DNA of 41,088 bases, taken from positions 1 to 41,088 of the forward strand of contig CAMWSQ010000002.1 in NCBI GenBank assembly GCA_947177025.1, given 5' to 3'. The position numbers and the translations under genes were made by a program. The notes beneath the pieces are model-generated. The model saw nothing but the letters and a program-made list of their open reading frames with translations, was not told where the DNA came from and searched no databases. Shown here one piece after another: positions 7,217 through 15,919 of this stretch. Position 1 is the stretch's first letter; each line of letters starts with the position of its first letter. This stretch comes from an uncultured Mollicutes bacterium. Lineage in GTDB: Bacteria; Bacillota_I; Bacilli_A; Acholeplasmatales; Anaeroplasmataceae.

Positions 7217-10200
7217 ATGAAAACAAATAAAATAGATTTAAATGCTTTAGATGATGAACCTGTTTCACAAGAAGAAACACCCAACACAGAAGAAGAGATT
7301 TCAGAAGCTGAAGAGCTTGTTTCACAGGAAGAAACACCAATCGTAGATGAAGCTCCAAAAGTTGAAGAACTCGCTTCAGAGGAACCTATTTCTACACAAG
7401 ATCCTGAAATCATTGAAGATAATAGACCTTCTGATGCAGAAGAAGTTTGTCAAGTGATTCGGTCTACTTTATCTAAAAAGTCTTGTACAATTAAGAATTT
7501 TTTCAAAAACTTTTTAGAGGCTATTGATTCTCATGAAGATTTATCTATGACAGATTACAAGCAATTTCTAAATTTAATCTGTGAATTGGTTAAAGAACAA
7601 GAAGTTGAAGAATATAAAAAGATTTTTGCTAAGGTATTGGTTGGCAGAAAAAATAGAATTAAAGCCCATGATCAAAGAGTTGCTCTTGAGCAAACTAAAA
7701 AAGAAACTTTAAAACAGCTCCAGGAAACAATGGATGCAATAGAGGAATCAAACTATCGGCAAAAGGAATTAGATTCTATTGAGCATAAATATGAAACAGC
7801 GAAAGCTTCTGTTGATGCTTTGGATAAGGAGCCTAACTTTGTTACCTCATCAAAGAAAATTTTAAATAATTTTACTACAAAAATTAAAGCAACAAAAACA
7901 AAAAAGCAGTTTCGAAAAAGAAAACGTATTGGCATAATTGCAAGTATAAGTTTTGTTGTATTATTAGCAGGTTTATTTTGTATAGGTGCAATTCCAAAGG
8001 TTACATATAGTGCTGCTAGAATGAATATGTTTACTGAAGAAGTAATGGAGTATGAAGTAAGCGGAATATCTGGATTATTTATGCCTTTCCATTTTCCTAT
8101 GAGTGATGTTAAAGTAGAAGAAATGCATAATGGTCGACGTGTAACTGCCATAGCTGATTCTGCATTTGAGAAAGAAGGAATTCGTTCTATAACTCTTCCA
8201 GCTACAGTCAGGACTATAGGTAAGGAAGCTTTCAAAGATTGTAAAAATTTAAAATATATCTATAGTGCATCAGATACAAATGAAGAAAAAGTGAGCATTT
8301 TATTGGATGTAACTAGCGTGAAGAGTAATGCTTTCTCAGGCTGTGTAAGCTTAGAGGAGTTAAAGGTATCATCCCGAATAGTTGATATTGCTTCAACTGC
8401 ATTTACAAATGTGGGTCCCGATTTCAAATTAAAATACCAAGGAACGGCAGCTTCTTGGAGAGGTAAGAACATTTGGCTCAATGGAGTGAATGTAAGCTTT
8501 GAAATTTATACGATTACAATCAAGGATACAATTTATACAATAGATGTTAGATATGGAGATTTTTTTATACTTCGTAATATTGCTCCTAAGACTGGATATA
8601 CAGCAGATGGATATTATTTTGGGAATGTTAAGATTACTTCTGCAAATGGTACGTCACTATCTACATTTAAATATACTTATGATATAACAGTAGAAGCACG
8701 ATACATTCCCAATGTATATACGATCACTTGTGATACCTCAGGGCAAAAGGTGCCAGTAAGATATGATGCTGATTATACGTTGCCAAAATTAGGAACTAGT
8801 AATCAGGGAGTATTTATCGGTTGGTACCATAATGGCATAAAGTTAACAGATGAGGAAGGAAAATCTTTATCTGAATACACTTATTCAGGTGATATTATTG
8901 TTACAGCGCAATATAAAAAAGATTTTAAAGCTTATGTAGGAAATCCTATAACGGTTTCTTTTGATACAGGGGCTGGTTCACAAATTCCTGATCAAGTTTT
9001 GGATGCAGCAAATCCCGAACTTGTGTATCCTGCAATTCCTACTCAAACAGGGTATATCTTTGCTGGTTGGTATGAGAATGCAGCTTGTACAAGATTATAT
9101 GATTTTAATCAAGCATTAGATCAAGATAAGACTTTATATGCAAAATGGATTAGTATATACAACTATGAGGGAATCGCATTAATAAATCAAACAAGCGGAC
9201 AGTCATTTACTGCAACCTATACAGAAGCATATTATGCATTTGTTCCATTAGTTACTCAGGAAATTGCCATTTATTCTACTGGAGATAATGATCTTGTAGG
9301 ATATTTGCATGATAGTTATGGATATGCATTAGAGAGCAATGATGATGGCGGTGAAGGAGGCAATTTTAGAATTGTTTATTCTGTTACTGCAAATACTTTA
9401 TATTACATCGGTGTAAGAACTTATGGATCTACAAATACAGGCGTTCCATATAGACTTTTTGTCACAGGTGAACAAAGTGTTCCTGAAGTTTCTGTAAGTC
9501 TAAAAGAATTTATGCAGCAAGATGTTGAATATGGTAGTAGCTATATTCTTTCATATAGTACAAAAGAGGGTTATTCATTTGATGGCTATTATTCAGATGA
9601 AGAATTTCAAAATCAAATAACAGATAATAAGGGTGTTTCTTTGAGTCCTTGGACTTATGCGAAAGATATGCAGGTATATCCAAAATATACAAAGATAAAT
9701 TATACAATTGCATATTACCTATATGGTGGCACGCTATCAACAGGAGAAACTAATCCTACAGACTACAATGTAGAATCTTCTACAATCACTTTAAAAAATC
9801 CTTCTAAACCAAATTACATCTTTGAGGGCTGGTATAAAAATTCAAACTTTACAGGTGACAGCATTACTACTATACCTACTGGATCTACAGGAAGTATGGT
9901 ATTGTATGCAAAGTATAATGGTGTAGATTGTAGTGTGAAAATAGATGGCTATACAGGTGGAAGTGCAGTTGTAACATTTAATTCTAATGGGGGAACAAAT
10001 GTATACAGTCAAACTTTAACTGGTTCAAATCGGACATTAACTTATCCAGCTGTTCCAACAAGATCTGGGTATATATTTAATGGATGGTATACAGATATAT
10101 CCTGTACAAAGAAATTTGATTTTACAGAAAGTATTAACTCAAGTATGACTTTATATGCAGGTTGGGAATATATATATGGCAGTGGAACAAGAGTGGGAAT

Positions 10201-10762
10201 CGTCTCCTCAAATTATATGAACTCCAATTATTATACCTTATCTGCATCAGGTACGGGAACAACTTCAAGTGGAACTAAAAATTATGCCTATTTCTATGCA
10301 GAAGCAGATTCCTTTACAATATACTTGAAAAATTCTCAAACCTCTGGTACTTCAAGTTATAGAGTATATTACTCAATCTATAATGTGACAAAGGCTTCTT
10401 ATATTAGAAATGATTTTTCACTAGATCCAAGTAGTTATTATACACAATTGAGCATTTCAAATGTAGAAAAGGGAGATTTACTATATATTTCTGTACGTAG
10501 ATATAGTTCATATTATGATCCAAAAGTACAATTTTATTTCAGTGGTATAAGCAAACCAACCTCAACTTCAGAATATGATCCTAAGTTTACAATTGAATAT
10601 GGAAGTATTGTGACATTCCCAATTGCTACAAATTCAGGATATACATTTGAAGGCTATTATTTAGATGCTGATCTTACTATAAAGATTACAGATGAAACAG
10701 GTAAACTTTTAGAAGGTTGGGAGTATACAGAAGAACAAACGTTATATGCAAAATGGTCATAA
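7217..10762 (+). CDS. Large membrane-anchored protein with InlB-type repeats
   Basis: A 1181-residue protein with unusual topology. Residues 1-70 are acidic with repeated VSQEETP-like units; about 80-235 are charged and helical, likely coiled coil; one membrane helix lies near 238-260 after a KKQFRKRKR basic patch. The remaining about 920 residues should be outside. The outer part begins with a short BspA-like LRR_5 stretch (TAIADSAFEKEGIRSITLP...TIGKEAFKDCKNL) and continues with Listeria-Bacteroides (InlB B) repeats: two full copies of the VxFxxNGG...YPAxPTxxGYIFxGWYxxxxC...LYAxW type plus several diverged GYYF/GYYSD units. No enzyme motif is seen. ATG 7217 follows AGGAG. The family suggests adhesion, but the long cytoplasmic domain implies an additional intracellular partner. 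Confidence 0.85.
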   Translation: MKTNKIDLNALDDEPVSQEETPNTEEEISEAEELVSQEETPIVDEAPKVEELASEEPISTQDPEIIEDNRPSDAEEVCQVIRSTLSKKSCTIKNFFKNFLEAIDSHEDLSMTDYKQFLNLICELVKEQEVEEYKKIFAKVLVGRKNRIKAHDQRVALEQTKKETLKQLQETMDAIEESNYRQKELDSIEHKYETAKASVDALDKEPNFVTSSKKILNNFTTKIKATKTKKQFRKRKRIGIIASISFVVLLAGLFCIGAIPKVTYSAARMNMFTEEVMEYEVSGISGLFMPFHFPMSDVKVEEMHNGRRVTAIADSAFEKEGIRSITLPATVRTIGKEAFKDCKNLKYIYSASDTNEEKVSILLDVTSVKSNAFSGCVSLEELKVSSRIVDIASTAFTNVGPDFKLKYQGTAASWRGKNIWLNGVNVSFEIYTITIKDTIYTIDVRYGDFFILRNIAPKTGYTADGYYFGNVKITSANGTSLSTFKYTYDITVEARYIPNVYTITCDTSGQKVPVRYDADYTLPKLGTSNQGVFIGWYHNGIKLTDEEGKSLSEYTYSGDIIVTAQYKKDFKAYVGNPITVSFDTGAGSQIPDQVLDAANPELVYPAIPTQTGYIFAGWYENAACTRLYDFNQALDQDKTLYAKWISIYNYEGIALINQTSGQSFTATYTEAYYAFVPLVTQEIAIYSTGDNDLVGYLHDSYGYALESNDDGGEGGNFRIVYSVTANTLYYIGVRTYGSTNTGVPYRLFVTGEQSVPEVSVSLKEFMQQDVEYGSSYILSYSTKEGYSFDGYYSDEEFQNQITDNKGVSLSPWTYAKDMQVYPKYTKINYTIAYYLYGGTLSTGETNPTDYNVESSTITLKNPSKPNYIFEGWYKNSNFTGDSITTIPTGSTGSMVLYAKYNGVDCSVKIDGYTGGSAVVTFNSNGGTNVYSQTLTGSNRTLTYPAVPTRSGYIFNGWYTDISCTKKFDFTESINSSMTLYAGWEYIYGSGTRVGIVSSNYMNSNYYTLSASGTGTTSSGTKNYAYFYAEADSFTIYLKNSQTSGTSSYRVYYSIYNVTKASYIRNDFSLDPSSYYTQLSISNVEKGDLLYISVRRYSSYYDPKVQFYFSGISKPTSTSEYDPKFTIEYGSIVTFPIATNSGYTFEGYYLDADLTIKITDETGKLLEGWEYTEEQTLYAKWS

Positions 10763-10780
10763 AAAGAAAATAGATTCTTT

Positions 10781-10816
10781 TAGAATCCTCTCAAATAAGA
10801 GAGGGTTCTTTTCTTT
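10781..10816 (+). terminator. Terminator after surface-protein operon
   Basis: The 10-bp stem GAATCCTCTC/GAGAGGGTTC (one T-G pair) has loop AAATAA and is followed by TTTTCTTT. Confidence 0.9.
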
Positions 10817-10905
10817 AGTTTGAAAAAAATCTTTTAGAATTCAGATAAAGCTCGAAAAGAATCAAAATATACCTATAAAAGATGATGGATAAACGCATAA
10901 GTCAA

Positions 10906-10934
10906 TTGATTATTTGCAAATATTTTGATATAAT
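10906..10934 (+). promoter_or_regulatory. Promoter of the gdpP-rplI-dnaB-prfA operon
   Basis: TTGATT (10906-10911), a 17-bp spacer and TATAAT (10929-10934) lie 21 bases upstream of the first possible start codon. Confidence 0.78.
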
Positions 10935-10955
10935 GATAAATTAGAAAAGAGGGTG

Positions 10956-13400
10956 ATGAATTTGAAAAAATTTATAGCTACACTTATTTCTTTAGCAATT
11001 ACAATTGTATTTGCATATCTTTCGTATAATTACTTTGACAATGTTGTATTGTTTATTGTATATTTATCTTTAGCTATTGCGTTTATGATTTGTACTGTTG
11101 TGCTAGTTATGCTAGTATTAAATCAGAAAAATGTTGAAAAGATAACATGGTTAGAAAATAGATTGAATGTATGGAACTCTATTTCCCATCACGTTTCAGC
11201 TGCAGGAGATGAAGCATTCACAAAGCTTCCTATTGGAATCGTAGTTTATGATGCAAATATGGAAGTAAAGTGGGCAAACGATTATGCTAGACAGGTATTT
11301 AAGGATAATTTGATTAATAGCTCTTTGGATTCTATTACAGAAGGCTTTATTGCTGAACTGAATGATGGTAAAGAAAAATTGCTGATTTCAGCGTATGATT
11401 TGAAATTTGATGTTATACATAATGTAGAAAATAAGATTCTTTATTTCTTTGATGTTACACACAGAGAAGCAACAATTCAAAAGTATAATGACAGAATCAC
11501 AGCATTTGCATTAATTGATTTTGATAATCTAGAGGCTTCCTTGAAGCGATATGATATGCAAGAGCAAGCAAACATAAGAGGTCAGCTTTTGGGTGTTATT
11601 TCTGATTGGCTTCAAAGTCATGGTTGTTGTTTAGAAACATTATCTAGTAACCAAATGTTTATTGTTTTAGACCACGAAGCATTGGATAGAATGATTGCAG
11701 ATAAATTTTCAGTTTTAAATGAGGTTCGTGAGATTTCTAATAAGAACCACTTAAAAGCAAGTATGTCTATGGGCGTTGCTTGTTTCGATGTTGAGGCATC
11801 AGAATTAATTGTTCTTGCTCAAAATGCAATTGAGCTTGCTGAAAAGCGTGGTGGAGACCAGGTTGTTGTTAATATTCAAAATCAAAAGATTCAATATTTC
11901 GGTGGAAATAGTAATTCTTTAGAAAAGAACACATTGGTTGAAGCGCGTAGTCAAACTATGGCTTTAAGAGAAGCAATAGAATCTAGTAGTAATGTATTAA
12001 TTATGTGTCATGATTTAGCAGACTGTGATGCGATTGGTTCTATGATTGCAGTATGGTATTTGGCTAGTACCTCTACCAAGGATTGTAAAATGGTTTTCGA
12101 GCCTAAGCTTGCAGACGCTACGGTACAAAAGGTTTTTGAAAAATTAAAGAATCATACAGATAAATCCATTTATAATGCATTTATTAGTAAAGCACAAGCA
12201 AAAGAAATGCTACGTCCAGAAACGCTTTTGATTATGACAGATACCCAATCTCCAAGATTGGCAATGTTCCCTGATATATTATCACAAGCAAGTAATGTCT
12301 CAGTAATTGACCATCACCGTGCAAGTGATGCAGGGTATACTCAGACAGTTTCTTATTATGTAGAAACTTCAGCTTCTTCAACAGTTGAGCTTGTTTCTGA
12401 AATGTTCCTATTCTATAATAAGACATTTGAGATTGATCCATTAATTGCATCTATTATGTTAGCGGGTATTGTTGTAGATACAAATAACTTTACTTACCGT
12501 ACTCGTACGAGAACATTTGAAGCGGCATCTACCTTGAATACAATGGGTGCAGATATGGTATTGGTTCGTAGATTATTAAGAGATTCCTATGAAGAAGAAC
12601 GCACCCTAGCAGAAGCTATGGTCAATGCATTCATTTATGAAAAACGATTTGCAATTGTTGCAGAGCCTGAGGATAAGGTCATTCCAGACCGTACCACTCT
12701 TGCGAAGATTTCAGATAAGCTTCTTACAATTGAAGGTATTGAAGCATCATTCACGATTGGGCGTATTGATAAAAATACAATTGGTATATCTGCAAGAAGT
12801 ATTGATATTAACGTTCAAATTATTATGGAAGAAATGGAGGGTGGTGGACACTTTAATGCTGCTGCTACCCAAATGAAGGGCATTACAATTGCCGAAGCCA
12901 AAGAGCGTTTGATAAATATTTTGAAACGAGATTATATTGATTTAGGAGATGGTAAAATGAAGGTAATTTTAACTGCAGATGTGAAAGGTAAAGGAAAGAA
13001 AAATGACATCTTAGATGTTGCAAACGGATATGGAAACTTCCTTATCACAAACAAGCTTGCTATTCTAGCATCTGAAGAAAATTTAAAGAAGCTTGCTCAA
13101 CAACAAGAACAAGAACGTATTGAAAACGAAAACAGAAGAAACGTACTTGAAAAGCTTAAGACAGAAATTCAAGATAAGTTCATTTCTGTTGGTATTAAGG
13201 TTGGTGCAGAAGGAAAGAACTTTGGTCACATTACTACAAAATATATTTGTGAAGAGTTTGAAGCACAAACAGGAATTCATCTAGATAAGAAGAAGGTTGA
13301 ATTACCTGCAGAAATTAATTCTGTTGGTATCTTTACAGCCAATGTAAGATTAGATAAGGATATAATTGCAACATTTGAGATAAACGTTATTGAGAAATAA
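10956..13400 (+). CDS. gdpP: GdpP-type cyclic-di-AMP phosphodiesterase fused in frame to ribosomal protein L9
   Basis: The open frame of 814 residues has two parts. Residues 1-667 match GdpP: two N-terminal membrane helices (to about residue 50), a PAS-like region with PIGIVVYDANMEVKWAN, a degenerate GGDEF domain (SMSMGVACF...RGGDQVVV), a DHH phosphoesterase domain with DLADCDAIGS (about 353) and DHHRAS (about 452), and DHHA1 with GGGHFNAAA (about 629). GdpP hydrolyses c-di-AMP. Residues 668-814 are a complete L9, with no stop between. ATG 10956 is used here, but TTG 10962 has better spacing (8 bases) from GAGGG and may be the true start. In relatives gdpP and rplI are adjacent separate genes; here either a fusion protein is made or L9 comes from an internal start (separate entry). 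Confidence 0.9.
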   Translation: MNLKKFIATLISLAITIVFAYLSYNYFDNVVLFIVYLSLAIAFMICTVVLVMLVLNQKNVEKITWLENRLNVWNSISHHVSAAGDEAFTKLPIGIVVYDANMEVKWANDYARQVFKDNLINSSLDSITEGFIAELNDGKEKLLISAYDLKFDVIHNVENKILYFFDVTHREATIQKYNDRITAFALIDFDNLEASLKRYDMQEQANIRGQLLGVISDWLQSHGCCLETLSSNQMFIVLDHEALDRMIADKFSVLNEVREISNKNHLKASMSMGVACFDVEASELIVLAQNAIELAEKRGGDQVVVNIQNQKIQYFGGNSNSLEKNTLVEARSQTMALREAIESSSNVLIMCHDLADCDAIGSMIAVWYLASTSTKDCKMVFEPKLADATVQKVFEKLKNHTDKSIYNAFISKAQAKEMLRPETLLIMTDTQSPRLAMFPDILSQASNVSVIDHHRASDAGYTQTVSYYVETSASSTVELVSEMFLFYNKTFEIDPLIASIMLAGIVVDTNNFTYRTRTRTFEAASTLNTMGADMVLVRRLLRDSYEEERTLAEAMVNAFIYEKRFAIVAEPEDKVIPDRTTLAKISDKLLTIEGIEASFTIGRIDKNTIGISARSIDINVQIIMEEMEGGGHFNAAATQMKGITIAEAKERLINILKRDYIDLGDGKMKVILTADVKGKGKKNDILDVANGYGNFLITNKLAILASEENLKKLAQQQEQERIENENRRNVLEKLKTEIQDKFISVGIKVGAEGKNFGHITTKYICEEFEAQTGIHLDKKKVELPAEINSVGIFTANVRLDKDIIATFEINVIEK
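12957..13400 (+). CDS. rplI: 50S ribosomal protein L9, internal start within the gdpP frame
   Basis: From ATG 12957 the frame encodes 147 residues, the normal L9 length. It begins MKVILTADVKGKGKKNDILD, with the N-domain VANGYGNFLITNKLA, a long connecting helix, and a C-terminal rRNA-binding domain (FGHITTKYICEEFEAQTGIHLDKKKVELP). AGGAG at 12944-12948 sits 8 bases before this ATG, an ideal ribosome-binding site, so free L9 can be translated without GdpP. L9 binds 23S rRNA and extends from the L1 side of the ribosome. This frame is continuous with gdpP upstream, and dnaB follows 20 bases after the stop, the classic rplI-dnaB order. Confidence 0.88.
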   Translation: MKVILTADVKGKGKKNDILDVANGYGNFLITNKLAILASEENLKKLAQQQEQERIENENRRNVLEKLKTEIQDKFISVGIKVGAEGKNFGHITTKYICEEFEAQTGIHLDKKKVELPAEINSVGIFTANVRLDKDIIATFEINVIEK

Positions 13401-13420
13401 TAATTTAGGAGGAGTATAGT

Positions 13421-14776
13421 ATGCAACAGCAGATGCCTAGTATACCAGCCAATACAGAAGCTGAAATTGCTTTAATTGGTTGTATTTTAATGGATGAAAA
13501 TTTAATGATTGAATTGTCTGATTTACTCATTCCTGATGACTTTTATGATGCGAAGAATCGTTTGATTTATCGTACAATGCTCAATTTATCTAAGGAAGGT
13601 AAGAATATAGATATTACAACAGTAGTATCTGCGTTAGAAGCAAATCATTTATTAGATCAATGTGGTGGAATAGAATATTTATCTTCTATTGCTGACCGCA
13701 GTTATTCTACATTGAATTTTGAGACCTATTGTGATTTGGTAAGTGAAGCTTCTATGAAGCGTGCTACCATTCAAAAGCTTACAAAATTAGCTCAGGATGG
13801 CTATGACAGTAAGGTAGAAGCCTTTGATTATGTAGAGCTTGTTGAAAAGGAAATTTTTGAGTTATCTAAGCGTAGAAAGGTTGATAGCTTTAAGACGATT
13901 TCTGAAGTAAGTAAAACAGTATTAACGAATACAGAACAAAACTCTACTAGAACAGATGAAGTAGTTGGTTTAGATACAGGCTTTGGATCTTTAAATAAAT
14001 ATACCCAAGGCTTCCAAGGAGGACAGCTCATTATTTTAGCTGCACGTCCTGCAATGGGTAAATCAGCTATGGCAATGAACTTAGCTGTTCGTATGGCAAG
14101 AGCCAATAAGGGTGGTCACGCAACAGTTGCTATCTTTTCATTGGAAATGTCTGCTGAGCAATTGGTAGAAAGAATGATTGCCTGTGATAGTAATATTCGT
14201 TTAAATAATATTAAGAATGGTCGAATTGGAACAAAGAATGATTGGACTCGTTTTAATACGGCTTGTAATAATTTAGGACAGTTGAACTTATACTTTGATG
14301 ACTCCTCTGATTCTAGTATTGCTTCCATTCGTGCAAAATGTCGAAAGCTTGCTAGTGATGCAGGACTAGATTTTATTGTTATTGATTATTTACAATTGAT
14401 TGATAGTGATAATGGAAACAGTAGAGCTACGCAACAAGAGCGTGTTTCAAAAATATCTAGAAGTCTTAAATTAATGGCAAGAGAATTAAATGTTCCGGTT
14501 TTAGCTTTATCACAGCTATCTCGTGAAGTTGAAAAAAGAGATGACAAAAAACCAATTATGGCAGATCTACGTGATTCAGGTTCTATTGAACAGGATGCAG
14601 ATATTGTTATGTTCTTATATCGTGAGGATTATTACAATAAAAATTCAACACGTAAGAATGAAGCAGATTTGATTATTTCTAAGAACCGTTCCGGTTCTAC
14701 CCATAGTGGTTTGCCATTTATGTTTACAGGGGAGTATTCTCGATTTACAGAAATTACAGAAAAGAAAGAAGAGTAA
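13421..14776 (+). CDS. dnaB: Replicative DNA helicase DnaB
   Basis: A 451-residue hexameric helicase (called DnaC in Bacillus). The N-terminal domain starts MPSIPANTEAEIALIGCILMDE; the RecA-like domain has Walker A AARPAMGKSAMAMN (about residues 206-219), FSLEMSAEQLVERM, Walker B FIVIDYLQLI, and LALSQLSREVEKR followed by DLRDSGSIEQDADIVMFLYR. All core motifs are intact and the length is normal. It unwinds the parental duplex at the fork. AGGAGGAG lies upstream of ATG 13421, and it is cotranscribed with gdpP::rplI and prfA. Confidence 0.97.
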   Translation: MQQQMPSIPANTEAEIALIGCILMDENLMIELSDLLIPDDFYDAKNRLIYRTMLNLSKEGKNIDITTVVSALEANHLLDQCGGIEYLSSIADRSYSTLNFETYCDLVSEASMKRATIQKLTKLAQDGYDSKVEAFDYVELVEKEIFELSKRRKVDSFKTISEVSKTVLTNTEQNSTRTDEVVGLDTGFGSLNKYTQGFQGGQLIILAARPAMGKSAMAMNLAVRMARANKGGHATVAIFSLEMSAEQLVERMIACDSNIRLNNIKNGRIGTKNDWTRFNTACNNLGQLNLYFDDSSDSSIASIRAKCRKLASDAGLDFIVIDYLQLIDSDNGNSRATQQERVSKISRSLKLMARELNVPVLALSQLSREVEKRDDKKPIMADLRDSGSIEQDADIVMFLYREDYYNKNSTRKNEADLIISKNRSGSTHSGLPFMFTGEYSRFTEITEKKEE

Positions 14777-14782
14777 AACAAT

Positions 14783-15859
14783 ATGCTAGATCGTTTAAAG
14801 ATAATGGATGAAAGATATGAAGAAATAAATAAACTTTTATCTGATCCAGAAATTGTTTGTGATGTAAAAAAATTGACAGAGTTATCGAAGGAACAAAGAT
14901 CTTTAGAAAAGCCAGTTATGCTTTATCGTGAACAGATGAAATTAGAAAACTCTATTCCCGATTTAAAAGAAATGAAAAATTCTTCCGATGCAGAAATGGC
15001 AGAAATGGCAACTTTAGAATTAGAAGAAACAACATCTAGAATTGCTGAAATTGAAGAAGAGGTTAAAATCCTATTACTTCCAAAGGATCCAAATGATGAT
15101 AAGGATGTCATTGTAGAAATTAGAGGAGCTGCAGGTGGAGATGAAGCAAACATCTTTGCAGGAGATTTATTCCGTATGTATTCTAAATATGCTGAATCTA
15201 GAGGCTGGAAGATAGAGGTTCTAGATGCAATGCCTTCAGAAATGGGTGGATATTCTCAAATCCAATTTAAGGTAAGTGGAGAAATGGTGTATTCCTACTT
15301 AAAATATGAGAGTGGCGCTCACAGAGTTCAGCGTGTTCCTGCAACAGAAGCACAAGGAAGAATTCATACTTCTACCTCAACAGTGCTTGTTATGCCAGAG
15401 GCTGCAGATATTGATTTTGAATTGGATATGGCAGAAATCCGCGTTGATACATTCTGTTCTTCAGGACCTGGTGGTCAGGGAGTAAATACAACCTATTCTG
15501 CAGTTCGTGTCACACACATACCATCAGGAATGTATGTAGCTTGTCAAATTCATCGTTCTCAGCATGAAAATAAAGCTACAGCTTTAGCACTTTTGAAAAC
15601 AAGAATGTATGATCAAATGATGCAGGAAAAGGAAGAAAAGGATGGAGCTACAAGACAATCCTTAATTGGTCGTGGAGATCGTTCTGAAAAAATTCGTACG
15701 TATAACTACCCACAAAATCGTGTTACAGACCATCGTATTGGATTTACAATCAATCGTTTGGATGCTGTAATTGACGGTAAGCTAGATTTAGTCATTGAAC
15801 AACTGATTAATGAGGATCAAAAAAGAAAGCTTTCTAGTGGAGAATCCATTAAATTGTAA
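14783..15859 (+). CDS. prfA: Peptide chain release factor 1
   Basis: A 358-residue class I release factor. The codon-reading tripeptide PAT (about residues 187-189, in RVPATEAQGRIHTS) is the RF1 PxT type for UAA/UAG, not the RF2 SPF type. The catalytic GGQ lies near residues 230-232 in SSGPGGQGVNTTYSAVRVTH. The N-terminal acidic helical domain and C-terminal RGDRSEKIRTYNYPQNRVTDHR are typical. It starts 6 bases after dnaB with only a weak AAGAAGAG site, suggesting coupled translation. The usual neighbour prmC is absent here; mfd follows after a terminator. Confidence 0.96.
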   Translation: MLDRLKIMDERYEEINKLLSDPEIVCDVKKLTELSKEQRSLEKPVMLYREQMKLENSIPDLKEMKNSSDAEMAEMATLELEETTSRIAEIEEEVKILLLPKDPNDDKDVIVEIRGAAGGDEANIFAGDLFRMYSKYAESRGWKIEVLDAMPSEMGGYSQIQFKVSGEMVYSYLKYESGAHRVQRVPATEAQGRIHTSTSTVLVMPEAADIDFELDMAEIRVDTFCSSGPGGQGVNTTYSAVRVTHIPSGMYVACQIHRSQHENKATALALLKTRMYDQMMQEKEEKDGATRQSLIGRGDRSEKIRTYNYPQNRVTDHRIGFTINRLDAVIDGKLDLVIEQLINEDQKRKLSSGESIKL

Positions 15860-15866
15860 AGAAAAT

Positions 15867-15898
15867 AAGACTTGGTAGTACTCTACTAGGTCTTTTTC
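15867..15898 (+). terminator. Terminator between prfA and mfd
   Basis: The 12-bp stem AAGACTTGGTAG/CTACTAGGTCTT (two G-T wobble pairs) has loop TACT, then TTT. Confidence 0.8.
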
Positions 15899-15919
15899 GT
15901 GTTTTACGGAGGCGATAGC

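Noticed and set aside
12232-13284. Overlapping open frames on both strands within the gdpP/rplI region
   Set aside because: They overlap highly conserved coding sequence in the main frame and have no ribosome sites or recognisable products.
15899-15919. GTG 15899 as the start of mfd
   Set aside because: It falls on the tail of the prfA terminator without a ribosome site, whereas TTG 15920 has GGAGG at 7-base spacing.
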